64,000 bases of DNA from Lunularia cruciata (taxonomy: Eukaryota; Streptophyta; Marchantiopsida; Lunulariales; Lunulariaceae), in the NCBI GenBank assembly GCA_948567375.1, contig OX419755.1, forward strand, positions 63,492,944-63,556,943, in the 5' to 3' direction. Of the stretch, positions 16,250-27,454 are shown piece by piece. A model generated the notes under the pieces. The model was not told where the DNA came from. It ran no database searches and saw nothing but the letters and a program-made list of their open reading frames with translations. Position numbers and translations under genes: made by a program. Every line of letters starts with the position of its first letter. Positions within the stretch are counted from its first letter, which is position 1.

Positions 16250-19200
16250 ATGAGAGGCCCCGCGGCGCGAACGTTGATACTCCTGCTCCCGCAAATTGGC
16301 GCTTCTAGTCCGTCAGCCGGCTCCGCCTCAACCTCTGCTGCGTACCAAGGTAAACAGTTTTACTTTTTCTCTTTGGCTAAATATATCTCTGACCGCATTA
16401 TAAACATGTTTAGATTTGTATTTAAATCTTGATAGGGGGTACTTGTACCTGCTCCTCGCTAGCGCAACACTTCATCATTTCTTTTCGTTGAATGATTTTG
16501 AGCCCCTGTGTCCTGAGGAGCATACTGCTGTTCCTAAGCTCATGATGTCTGTTGCCATCACGCATTTCCCGGGATTTCACTTTAGACATGCCTGGTTAGT
16601 TGCTTGTGAGCACAATTGAGGGGTGGTCGAGTGTTCAAAGTACTAATATGCTCTAGTTTTCGATTTGCTGGCATATATAGCGTTGCTAGGCTATTCTAGT
16701 GGAAAGTCAACAACAATCGAAATAAATGATTTGGTCAACTAAGTCTTTTATACGAGCATTTTTCCTCGCGTCAACTATATCCAAGTTTGAATTTGATACT
16801 CTTTGGAGCGCTTGGAAGTGTTTAGGCGGCCTGATATTTCGAATTGTCGAAGCAGCTTGAGGGCTCATGGACATACTGAATGCTAAAAGATTGTCTTTGA
16901 GCTCATTCAGAGGTGGAGGTCCATCCATCAATTTGATGGTTACTCCTATTTGCCAGCTTGACTTGGAGGTTCTAAATGTTTCTGGATGTAACTTGTTCTT
17001 TCTTGCACGCATGCACACGGGTTGAACATTCTATCACATAATACCACGTTGTGCTGAAACTTTTAGCTCGTAATTCTTCTTGCCTGAATGAGGCGAGTAA
17101 AGACAATTGAAGGATGCAAGTTTTATGCAGACATTCAGCAGTGTTCTATTATGTAGCAGTTCACATTTTTGGACTGGTCTTTAGAGCAATAATCTAAAGA
17201 TTTTCGCTGAATTTGTTCAGTCTGTCAAGGTCTGGGCTAAAGGAATGCCAAAAGTAACACATTATCTGCGTACCCCGTAGAGAGAAACAGAAGGTCATGT
17301 GAACTCCAAGAACTAGAGTTGAGAAGCCGTACTAGCCATTGTACCCTCGGTACCATGGCGATAGAAACTAAATTTAACAGGGGCTGTGGATACTCCATTT
17401 TTTGTGTTTAAATTCTCTACTTTGGAGAGATGAATCAACAAACAAGAGGAGAGGTTATTGTGGATCTGATTATTTTTATGGTTGGAATGTTTCAGAAGGT
17501 TTGCTTGGCTACGTACGGTTACTTTTAGCTCAACCTCAAGGCGGCAAGGTATTGTGCTATGATCTTTCTGCTTGTGTCTAAGGTCAATGTGAGGCTAAAG
17601 CTCCGTGCTTCTCCTAATTTAGTCATTTTTAGAACCTTTAGACTTTGCTTCGATGTTTTACTTTGCACTCATATAAGTCGAAGAAGTCAAATAGGATTCC
17701 AATGGGTCGATGACTAATAACGGTCTTGAACTCCAGCTCTCTGTACTGGGAGGTACAGGAAATCAAATCCACACAATAACAAGCTGGGATCCGGGTCAAC
17801 AGTCGCTGGATCTCGTAAGTCCACAACCTCTTGCTTACGAGCGATATGCCAAGTCCAGCTTTCAGCATTCATCCATGTTATTGATATTATCACAGGCTTG
17901 GATTGTTGTGATAGAGCTGTCATTCAGCTCAAGATTAGTATCTGGTGACTGAATATAATTTCCTGTTCAGACCTTTTACCCTCATGATACGGTGTCATAT
18001 AGTCGCTTTTACCTTGCAGATTCGAGTGGGCATAACTCAGTGGAAAGCGCTAGATCATGACGCTCAAAACGTACAGTTGGCTATTCAAGAAGGTATTCAA
18101 AGGTTCTTCCCTCAAGAACAATCAGGGGAAGATATAAAGCTTCAGTTGAAGAAGAAATCTACCAGTTTTGCGCCAGAGAACACTGCGGCACTGCTCAACT
18201 CGAATGCTTCAGAAGTGACGAGGATGAGTCAAACGGCAAGGATGAGGCTTCTGGTCTTAATGGCTCATAACCGGTAAGATCTTCTATTGTGTTTGCAAGT
18301 ACTTGCAAGGTTGCTATTACGAAAGCGTTGTATAATCTGTACATGTTTGATCTTTTTCAAATGTGTTTCTAAAACGAATGCAAACTATCCTTTCCTAATT
18401 TTCCTCTATCAATTTTGTATAAACCCTAAGGCTATAGGGGTCAATGATTGTCGGCGGAAGAAGCTGAACCATTCGGAAGGAAGAGGCTGCTTGTGGAATC
18501 CATTTCCAGGACTGGCTGATTCCATTTGCAGGCAAAACCACATATTCTTCTATGTCCAATTCTGCTTCAAATGGTTTTCATTTGAAGTAATACCCAAGTT
18601 TCATCCAATCTTGTGATTACATTTTGAGTTTACCTTCCGGATAGCTTATTGGTTGCAGCTTCTCGTGAGTGTGTTTACGCTAAGCTCAAATAACATGGCC
18701 TGTCCTTTACTTTCCATTTTTTTCTGGAAAGGGGTGCAGGTGGATCTGCAGAACTGTACCACAGGATGGTTCTTGATGCCTTTGCAAACATTGACGGGAG
18801 AGGAAATGATGATATGGACTGCTGTGACGCCTTATTTTTCGATGTCAGCAGTAATGATGATGTGAATTCATCTTGTGTGTGCAACGAGGGCTCAAGTGTA
18901 AGTTCCAGCATCTGTAGTAAATTCAGAATTCGTCGGATCCAGGCATGTAATTACCTTTCCATCCTGGTGATTGACACAAGAGACCTCTGCGCAGGGCGAT
19001 ATTCACATTTCAACATCTTTCTACAAACTTCCGGCTATTCATACGACTGATTTTCTGCTGGATTTAGCCTACTTCCATCTCGAACTTTCTGCAATCGCTG
19101 TGAAAGGACTTTCTGGGATAACACCACTACATCTCAAGGAGGAATGGCGAGGAAGAGGTTGTGCCTCGGGGAAGGGGGATGCTGTTGATGAGAGATCTTT

Positions 19201-22200
19201 AAAACAAAACGTTTTTTCAGACAAGGACCTGCGTTTGGTACTTTGTCAAGTTTCTCCCTGTATGAACACAGGTAAGGGAGGACATTCTGGTTATATCAGT
19301 CCGTTATATTAGTTCCTTTGATGCGGTCTGTACTCTGGCTATGGTGCTTACGTAACATACAGACCCTCGCTGCCTAGCCCAAAACTTCATTCTGATTAGC
19401 CGACGCCTTGTTGGATTGTTTCCCCCTAACGTGGCTCCCATTTATATAGGTGCAGGAAATTATTACAATCGGCTCAAATGTAGATTTGGTTGTCATGTTC
19501 TGAAAGTACAGCTCGGTGAAGCAGTGAAGTCATGGTCCAGAACCGAGTTAATTGTGTTTCTTCTGAAAATGTAGAATGTACAGCTGCTCTTTCTGGACGA
19601 TCTTGAAAGATGTTCTGCTTACGTTTTACTTGTTTTATGTTATAGGTACTTGTTTCACCCCGACAGGTGGTGAACTCCGAAAATCAAGAACTACATTCCT
19701 CCATCGAGTGAAAGCCCCTATGCCCAATGGACAGCTTTTGAATCTGCCATGTTCTTCTGTTATACCAGCCGTGCTCGAATTGCCAGTGTCCAGGCCTGCG
19801 GCGCAAAATTGGGAGGATGTAAAGGTTGAAGCAGTGGATGCGGAAGGTCACGTCATTATAGCGCTGTCTTCAGTTAGAGACTCCAGGTGGATTACACATC
19901 TTTTAGTATGGCGGGGTTTGGAAAATTTCTGGTTGCATGTTCTACAACTGAGGGGCGTGAGGGATGGGCCAGGGACTGACTTCACCCTTGGTCAACCTTG
20001 CGGTACTCTTGGTGCGGAGGACATTCCTGATGAGAAGAATGTATCTCGACTTCAGGTAAAGATCAGATTCAGGAGCGAAGTACACATAATCTATAAGTCG
20101 GTTCGTGTGTAGTTGTGTAGACACGCTCATGCTGACATAGAGCATGCAGGGGTTAATCTCTGGTCATACTCTCACTCCTGGGGTGTCTAATGATTCTCCA
20201 TTGGGGGGGGGTTATGCGTTTTATGTCCAATACACTAACACTGTGATGACGCAAACACGGTGTTTTTTTCAGGGTTACTCTTGCTCGGACTAACCGTGGC
20301 CTGCAGGTACATATCTATTACGCCTTAGATGATCATCAAAGTACCATGGCACTAATTCCTGTATTCAGGCATACGATGCTTACCTCTCTATGTAACTGAC
20401 AGCTATGAAGATTTTTCTATGTTACTGTCAAATGTCAGTCAGTCCTGTCAGACGTGGGTGTGGGACAGGGTTGTTCACAACGGTGTCCATTACTCTATAA
20501 GCTGGTTTTCCAGCTCTGATTATATATAGTGTACTTCGAGTGTGTTTAACTGGATTCAGATGTTACGGTTTGGGAAGTAAATATACCTGGGTGGCCTTCA
20601 TGGCGTGTCTTGTCCACTGTTAAGTGGGTATAGGACCGTGTTTGAACGAAACGGGTGCCATATTCATCCACTCAATATACCTGGTTGGCTTTGTACAGAG
20701 TCTATCTGAGAGCCCCGTGGTGAATTCTCCTGTTGACGGAGCTGGAACCATGCATAGAACGATTTTTCCGAAGAAACGTGGGCTTGAGGAGGTTGACGAG
20801 CCCCTTAACCAAGCTCTGGGTCCTCCTATACTTCCTGTTCGTGAGAAGAAAGGAAATAATTCGTGCAAGCAGGTGGAACGATCCACTCGATTCTCTTCTC
20901 TGACAAGCTCGGAGTCAGTAATCGGAGGACCAGAGCGTCACTCTCCCACACTAGCAACGTTGTTAGCTCCAATAAGGTGAAAGAGGCTCCAATCGCATTA
21001 CATTTTAGATCGCTGCACAATAATTTTCGAGGAACGGCATATCCCGCATGGTTGCAACATCTCCGTCAAAAGTTTGGAAGGACTCAAGTGCGTCAAAACT
21101 TGTTTACTTCTGACGCTTTTGCACCGATTTCTTTCTTGCACCTGTTTCACAGTGTTCGCGTCTAGAAAAACTCAGAAAAGATCTTGGGGGTCAGTTTTTC
21201 GGGTTCCTGGAATTCAGATTTGTTGTAGAGCGCAGCTCACCCAGTTAGGATAGGGAGAAACAGTTTGTGCCTAAATTGGAGTCTCCTTAAATGCAAAATG
21301 ATGTGCGTTGGCCTAAATTCATATATTGTTCCAATGTTACATTTATGTGCTGAGGTTCTTACCATATCTTTTTCAGTATGTGCTTGTGTTGTCTGTAGGG
21401 AGGTATTCATGTTGGAAGAGCCTGCCAATGGGTTAGTAGTTGCTGCAATCCAGGTGAGCGCCATATCTGACTCTATTTCTGTACTGGCGAGGATCCGGTC
21501 TTCTGCTTCTAAGGGTGTCGGGTTTAATAGGAAGAACTGGTGTATTCATCCTTCATTGTCTCTCTTGATGCTTGAATGTTGACTCCAGAGCACTAACCGT
21601 GTGTGATTCAATATATACAGTGCGTTGCACGGTTACTCGAACTTACGGAGAAAAATGATTCAAGTCTGTTCCCTCTGCAGGCAGATATGTGAGTGGCTTG
21701 ATTGCTTCTCGTATGTCACACTCAATCCCAAATATATGCGGATTAGTGAACTCGGACTGGGTTGTTTACAACGGGTTTCTGAGATGCTGTTTAGCGAAGT
21801 TATGGACGATTTTTGGCGAATATTCCATTCGAGCGCCACTGCGTCTGTAGTTTTAAAGCTTTATACACTTTATTCAGTCCAGCTGCTGTAAGAATTATAT
21901 GTCTAGGACTTGCATGCTTGAAGGAGAGCTAACTTCAACTGTTATCAGTCCTGGAGGTTGTAGGGATTTATACAAAAAAATGTGGTGGGAGCTTAAGCGA
22001 CTTGCCAAACGGACTCGGAAGGATAAAACCCCTGGCCAAGAAGATCTTGCTCAAGCTATTCGTGCAGCTAGAGCCGACTTCAAGACCTCAGAGCAACGTA
22101 AGTTACGAAGTTACGGAATGGACTCTTGGTGTTCAGTCTAACCTGGAATGATAGAGTTCCTGTTGGCACTTAGGTAATTCCCAGGTGTTAAACCTTTTAG

Positions 22201-25200
22201 TTCTATATGTAATAAGGAAGGAAAGGTCTTTGCGCTTATTAAAACTATATCTCTAATTCCTATCATTGCACCTGTAATTTGGATAGGTCGTTATTTTGTA
22301 TCTTGGTTGACAATATTCTTAGCTAGTCATTTTGATTTGGTTCTGCAGAATTACCTCAACCTCCTCTTCCAGCCCTTACAGAGAAGCCAACGGAGCATGT
22401 ACATATAAATAAGCGTCGCAGATGTGAAGAAGTTCCTCGGGACATTCATGGGCGTCCCATTTTTCCAATAAAACTGGGGCCGAGTCTCCAGGTTTATGAT
22501 CTCGGCAAAGTAGTGTGGGATAGACCTGCCTTTCACAGTGAGAAATACATATGGTACGTGGGGAACTTCTACGACTGTCCTGGGGTCACGCTTCCGGGTT
22601 GAATATACCGGACGATTGTGTCGTGACTAATAATTTCTTTATCCTTTCCTTTTCGTGAATCGAATTTTGTTGATTAGGCTGAACTAGAAGATTGAAACGA
22701 GCTTTGATGTCAAGTCAGTGTGAGGTTTCTATCGAACTCTAAATACAAAGCGTCTGTTGAGTTCCTATCCTGGCCCGTGAAGCTTCCCAATTAGTGAGCT
22801 ATCTAAAGCGGAACTTCATGCTGCTTACTTCACGTCTAATGTTTTGCAGGCCTGCTGGATATAAGAGCCGCAGAGCGTATGCTAGTATGCTGAACTCTGA
22901 GAATCGAATATTTTATTGGTACTTCCTCGTAAATCTTTCATAAGACATGCTCCTTGGCTTCTGTTCTGTCAGATCACTACCTTTAGTTTGATGCATTCCA
23001 CTTCCTAGAAGAGGTGCAGTTTCTCTTGAACTGAGCCTGCTCGATGTTCTTCTGTGATGAACAGGTGTGAGATAGTTGATGATGGACAAGCTCCTGAGTT
23101 TCGTCTCACGCCAGGTACATACAACACACTAGGCGATTCTATTTTGTTACTGTTGCTCACAGGCATGTATGGTTGGGAGAAGGAAATGGGAAGTTCCTTA
23201 GTCTCCCGGATGTGCTCTCTGTGTATGCTTGTCAATATATCTGTCGGCTCTCATGAGCTTTCGACCAGAAACTCTGTACGAGGGATCAGTCCAGCTATTC
23301 CGGTACTCCGTGGGGCACTGATGAAGTTGGGAGTGCTTACGTACAGGCTTACTCTGACAGTCTGACTGCTTCTTTTTAGTGTTTAGCGTTTTGGGGCTCA
23401 TGCGTCCATAGTGGATGATGCGATATACTTCTTATACCTGGTTCACTAATTCATGTCTTGTCCAGTCTTACGTGGGTATAGAACCATGTTCGAACGAACG
23501 GGTTCCATATTCATTCACTCAATGTATTCGTCCATATTCGTGCAGACTGCCTACTACAGTCTTACTGCTTCCTTTAAGTGTTTTTGTGTCTTGGAACTCA
23601 TGCATTCATTATACATGTTGGGATGTACATAATCTTGGGCTTCCCTTTTGCTACACCCTCTCTTCGTCCTGGACCACTTTGAGTGACTTCTCTTCTCTTC
23701 TGTTATACCATCGAGTTTCCTGTACCACGTCCTAGTCGCCATCGACAATACGGACCTCTGTCATCAATATAGTGTTTGATATCTACTTGTAGAAATAATC
23801 CTTGCTTCTCCAACCGTAACGCATATGTACCATCCGCAGTTGATGATTGTTAACCGTACAGTCTTCTCCCTTTCCCTTCTTTTCTCGTCTACAGCTCGGT
23901 CCTCCTCTCCCAATCACTCATCTGTAGGAGGCAATCACTCACTGTCTTTGACTCATGCTGCATTATGTATTGCTATCACGACACTCACCCGTGTGCAGCC
24001 ATACGCTTGTTTATTTCCCATGTATATGACAGTTATGACGATTCTTACTGACTTGTTATCATATGTCAGAGTTAGTCCAGTCGGACGTGGGAGTGGAACT
24101 GGGTTGTTTACAACGGGTTCTGTATTCCATTACACAATGTGTATCTATCATCGCCGCGGAAACGAAGTTGATCTTTAGTTTCCGTCATGGGCTCATGGGC
24201 GTTTGAGCCGTTTTGTATGGTTTTTTGGGCCGTACCTATAGAATATTCACTCTATAGCTTCTTGATCTTCCTGAGTTCAAAAGTTGTTATCATGAGTGTA
24301 CAGCACCAAAGGATTGTTTAACAAGAATACTCGACTTACGAGTATTCATATTACATGGATGAGAGCCATACTGACAGATGACTCGATTGTACTACTTTGC
24401 AGAGGACGATGAAAACAACCCTGTCATCGGTATATCGGCGACTGCTGTATGGACGGTAGTCGTAAAACGTGTTGGTGCTCTCCGTCTGGAAGAGGGTGGG
24501 AAAAAGACTTTTGCTAATGTCTCAGGTACGTTGGACTTGGTGGTCCGAACACATTGATTTTCGCGTTTCTAGGAAGAGAACTCTTATTGCGTTCATTGAG
24601 ATAATGCTCAATATGGCTATGAATACATTGAGATGCTAAAACCTGTGGACCTGAATGTGTCTCATAAGTAGCAGAACGTCTTAGCATACCAACCACAATC
24701 TTCATTCTTTCGGACTTGTTGCGTGGCTCAGGGCCAGAATATTTTGGTTTCGCAAATCCTACGATCGCAAGGCTAATCCAGCAACTTCCGAACTCGGAGA
24801 AATGCACCAAATATAAGTAAGGCTCGCTTACTTCGCTTACTTTTGCATCAAGAAGTCTTCAGTCAACTGGTATTATTTGGACGTATTTAGGTCATATCGC
24901 CATGCATAAGATTGACGATCCTGATGCTGGCTAGTTGCTTACTGGTTCTTTATATTTGTTGTTCTCGACATGTTGCGATCATGCCTTCGCTGCAGGTTAC
25001 ATTCGTTTTGTTACGTTCACTTCGTCTACTTTACGGATTTATCACTCTTCTCGGTTTGAGCATATCTTGGTTACCTTTCGTATGCCCTTCATATGCGTTT
25101 AATGGGTCCGGGTCCCCCGTTCCTCGAACAGCTTCTGCTCTCATCTCCTAATATCCTGATGCTGGCTACTCAGACGGCAGGACTACTTCCCGAATGTGCC

Positions 25201-25633
25201 GATGAGGGCATCTGAATTGGACGCCTGGCAAGGGCAGGGAGCGATTTTGAGCGAGTGTGCAAATAGTCCTCAGAGGAAAGAAAACACTGCGGTAGTGGTG
25301 GAGGAGCAACCGGCTCAGATACGATCACCCCAAGATCACGCAGAACCTACAGAAATGCAGATAACAGAAAGACCTGGACAAAGTGGTGCCTTCGCAGCGG
25401 CGGAAGACAACGATGAAATACTGATCAGTCGGCAAAGTAGAAGCGTCGAAAGTGAGCTTCGGGGTACATCTTGGGATGTGGAGTTCAAAAAAGCAGCTCT
25501 TAGGAAAGGAAAACACTGTCTTACGGAATTTTCCAAACTTTATTTGTCTAGTAATGCTGGTAGTTTATTCACCTATTATTGGTCATCTAAACTGAAAAGG
25601 GCTGAGGTAATAGAGCTAGATGGGCGAAAGTAG
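16250..25633 (+). CDS. Large FYRN/FYRC-domain protein (TBRG1-like C-terminus)
   Basis: Seventeen exons join with every phase matching: 16250-16349, 17496-17548, 17695-17814, 18020-18273, 18732-18897, 18995-19271, 19667-20055, 20699-20976, 21399-21453, 21621-21688, 21949-22097, 22349-22553, 22850-22918, 23065-23114, 24403-24525, 24732-24816, 25174-25633, giving 966 aa. FYRN lies at about 672-745 (GPSLQVYDLGKVVWDRPAFH, WPAGYKSRRAYASML, FYWCEIVDDG). FYRC follows to about 814 (EDDENNPVIG, SGPEYFGFANPTIARLIQ, KCTKYK). The FYR pair is found in TBRG1, trithorax/ATX methyltransferases and some plant JmjC demethylases, so a nuclear chromatin role is likely. No SET or JmjC domain is visible. A KRRRC basic patch precedes FYRN. 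Residues 1-590 match nothing I know: an Ala/Ser/Leu-rich start, LSVLGGTGNQIHTITSW, then a Lys-rich and Ser-rich stretch. Two genes fused by my reading is possible but unlikely given the unbroken phasing. Confidence 0.82.
20395..24140 (+). repeat. Dispersed intronic repeats inside the FYR-domain gene
   Basis: Related segments recur in introns of one gene: about 20395-20500 and 24026-24140 share tgtcag...gacgtgggtgtgggacagggttgttcacaacggt-like sequence. About 20611-20698 and 23461-23545 share gtgggtata-gaacc-tgttcgaacgaa-cgggt-ccatattcat-cactcaat. A further pair, about 23351-23405 and 23552-23607, shares cagtct-actgcttc and ctcatgc-ttcat. The 20.6 kb copy abuts exon 8, so intron 3' ends appear to have been copied into intron 14. 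Confidence 0.6.
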
Positions 25634-26478
25634 ACACGCGAATAGTGTAGTTGAGGTCGTCAAATGGTTCTGTACAGAAAGGTCCCACCGGTAGATGGCC
25701 TGAAGGTAGGTTGTTGTCTTGCACAAATGGGCTAACCGCGGTGTATCATATCCATAGAATGGTCAAAGGGCCATTCTCGTTTTCTTGCAGTAAAACTGCG
25801 CTTTACTTAAATATGGGCTCCTCCGTTTGCGATCAAAAAAAAGTTGACAAGTACTTGCAAGATCAACACAAGTTGACATAGAGTTCTTGGTGTGAACTTT
25901 GACTAGGGTATTGCCAGTCAAGCAATCTAAATCATGGACCGCAATCAAGCCTCAGCATGGTCGACCTATGTCGCTCTTTGTGTTTCCAACTAAGAAATCG
26001 GTGAAACAATTCAACTGGATAAATCAGCAAAGCTCCCAGACACAACGGACAAACGTTCCCAAAGAGGGGTTTGTGGCCACAAAGGTCAGAAGCCCTTCCC
26101 AAGCTGAGGTGGCCAAATTCGAATGTTCTTAGATTTGTTTATGATTTCGGTTTCTTGAACCCAAGTGATCATTTCTAACCTAATCGTTAATGAAAGATAA
26201 GATATAGTTGCTTTTGACAACATCCATGTCCGGTTTTCGCGACACTACGGCCATCCGTGTGCACGATCAAAAAGCGACGGCACGTGAAGAGAAGAAACCC
26301 AGAGAAGGAAAAGATCACAGCGGTAGAGAGTTTTGTAAGGCGATCTGCCTGTTCTAGAATTACGAACTTGTCAAGTCTTGGCTTTATGTACAGAGTGGAA
26401 ATCGATCACCCTCCAAAGGGGATGATCTTGAGGAAGTCGACATCTACTTGCACCTCTGAAACTGTACAGCGATTCAGT
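25634..26478. other. 3' flanks of convergent genes
   Basis: This lies between the stop of the FYR gene (+) and the stop of the acyl-CoA-binding gene (-). Short open frames on the plus strand show no motifs. It is presumably 3' UTRs. Confidence 0.5.
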
Positions 26479-26958
26479 CTACAACTTCGACGAAACTCCT
26501 AACCCTGTTTTCGACCTGAATAGCCTGAGAATGCGCTCCGTTGAACCCTCTAGCTGCGCTACCCGAAGAGCCTCTCCATGCGTCTCGCTCCACTCCTTCC
26601 ACTCAGGAAGCACATTCGTCAAAAGCTGAACAAAGTTTTGCTTCGCTGCGTCTCGGCCCATGTCCCCTAGCGATTTCCACGCCTCTTGCTTCCTTCTAAG
26701 AACGGGATCGGCTGTCAGACTGCCATCTTGTCCCGTTGGACAAGGACCATCGACAGCCTGCGCTTTCAAAGCAAACAGCTGAGCTTTCGCTTCATCCACC
26801 AGAAACTCAAGAGTTGCCGAAGGACCCTTGGCCATGAAAAGCTGTGCCGCTCGCCACTCCTTCTCGATGTCGTCGTATTGCTCTTCCGACCCCATCTCTG
26901 AACCTCCACTCCCACTATTGCTGTGGGAGTTCACTTTGTGCACCTTCCCTTCCTTCAT
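26479..26958 (-). CDS. Acyl-CoA-binding-domain protein, divergent, intronless
   Basis: A single 159-aa frame from ATG (26957 region) to TAG at 26479. After an acidic, Ser/Gly-rich leader (about 1-30) the segment EKEWRAAQLFMAKGPSATL to VLPEWKEW (about 32-118) follows the acyl-CoA-binding domain plan: four helices, the RRKQEAWKSLGDM motif for the usual KWDAW, and AAKQNFVQLLTNVLPEW for the final helix. The canonical YKQAT helix-2 motif is changed to FALKAQAV, so the Tyr and Lys that hold the CoA phosphate are not conserved as usual. Such proteins carry acyl-CoA esters in cytosol or at membranes; no membrane segment is visible. The lack of introns in an intron-rich region suggests a retrocopy or a short gene type. 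The family call is likely rather than certain. Confidence 0.68.
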   Translation of the reverse strand: MKEGKVHKVNSHSNSGSGGSEMGSEEQYDDIEKEWRAAQLFMAKGPSATLEFLVDEAKAQLFALKAQAVDGPCPTGQDGSLTADPVLRRKQEAWKSLGDMGRDAAKQNFVQLLTNVLPEWKEWSETHGEALRVAQLEGSTERILRLFRSKTGLGVSSKL

Positions 26959-27454
26959 TCCTTCCCTCCTTCGTCAGCAAACAAACACGTCGGTCCGATA
27001 CGGACACCACTACGTATGCGGTATCACATACGCACTATACGCACTATACAATTAGGATAATAATCTCGATTCTAACACGCTCATGGCGTATTAGTTTGTG
27101 AGTTTTCTTAGGGCCTGAGGACATGGAAATCTTTGGCCGGCTCTGATTTAAAAGGGGTTGCAATAAAAGTTTACATGATCAATTCTGAGATGAAAGTACT
27201 GGTGGACACTTTACGGTTAGTTGAAATCTGAGTTTATAGAATATACTTAAGGAATTGACATATTTCTTCATCCGTAGTTTGATAGTTCCACATCTTCCCT
27301 TAAGGTGGAGGAGAGTCATGGATTACATCTCCTGCCATGTTGGGGAATCTTAAATTAGCATACGTTTAACTATATACACTTTTACATCTTTCCCAAATTT
27401 GGCGTGTGATTCCCAAGTTTAGGGTTTAGGGTCTAAACTTAGTTACGCTAGAGG
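26959..27454. other. Intergenic, AT-rich
   Basis: Probable promoter of the acyl-CoA-binding gene (first 150 bp, with CTTCCTTC runs), then AT-rich sequence up to the retrotransposon. No gene seen. Confidence 0.5.

Noticed and set aside
20620-21165. Overlapping open frames on both strands around 20.6-21.2 kb
   Set aside because: Only the frame of exon 20699-20976 joins its neighbours in phase; the others are shadows.
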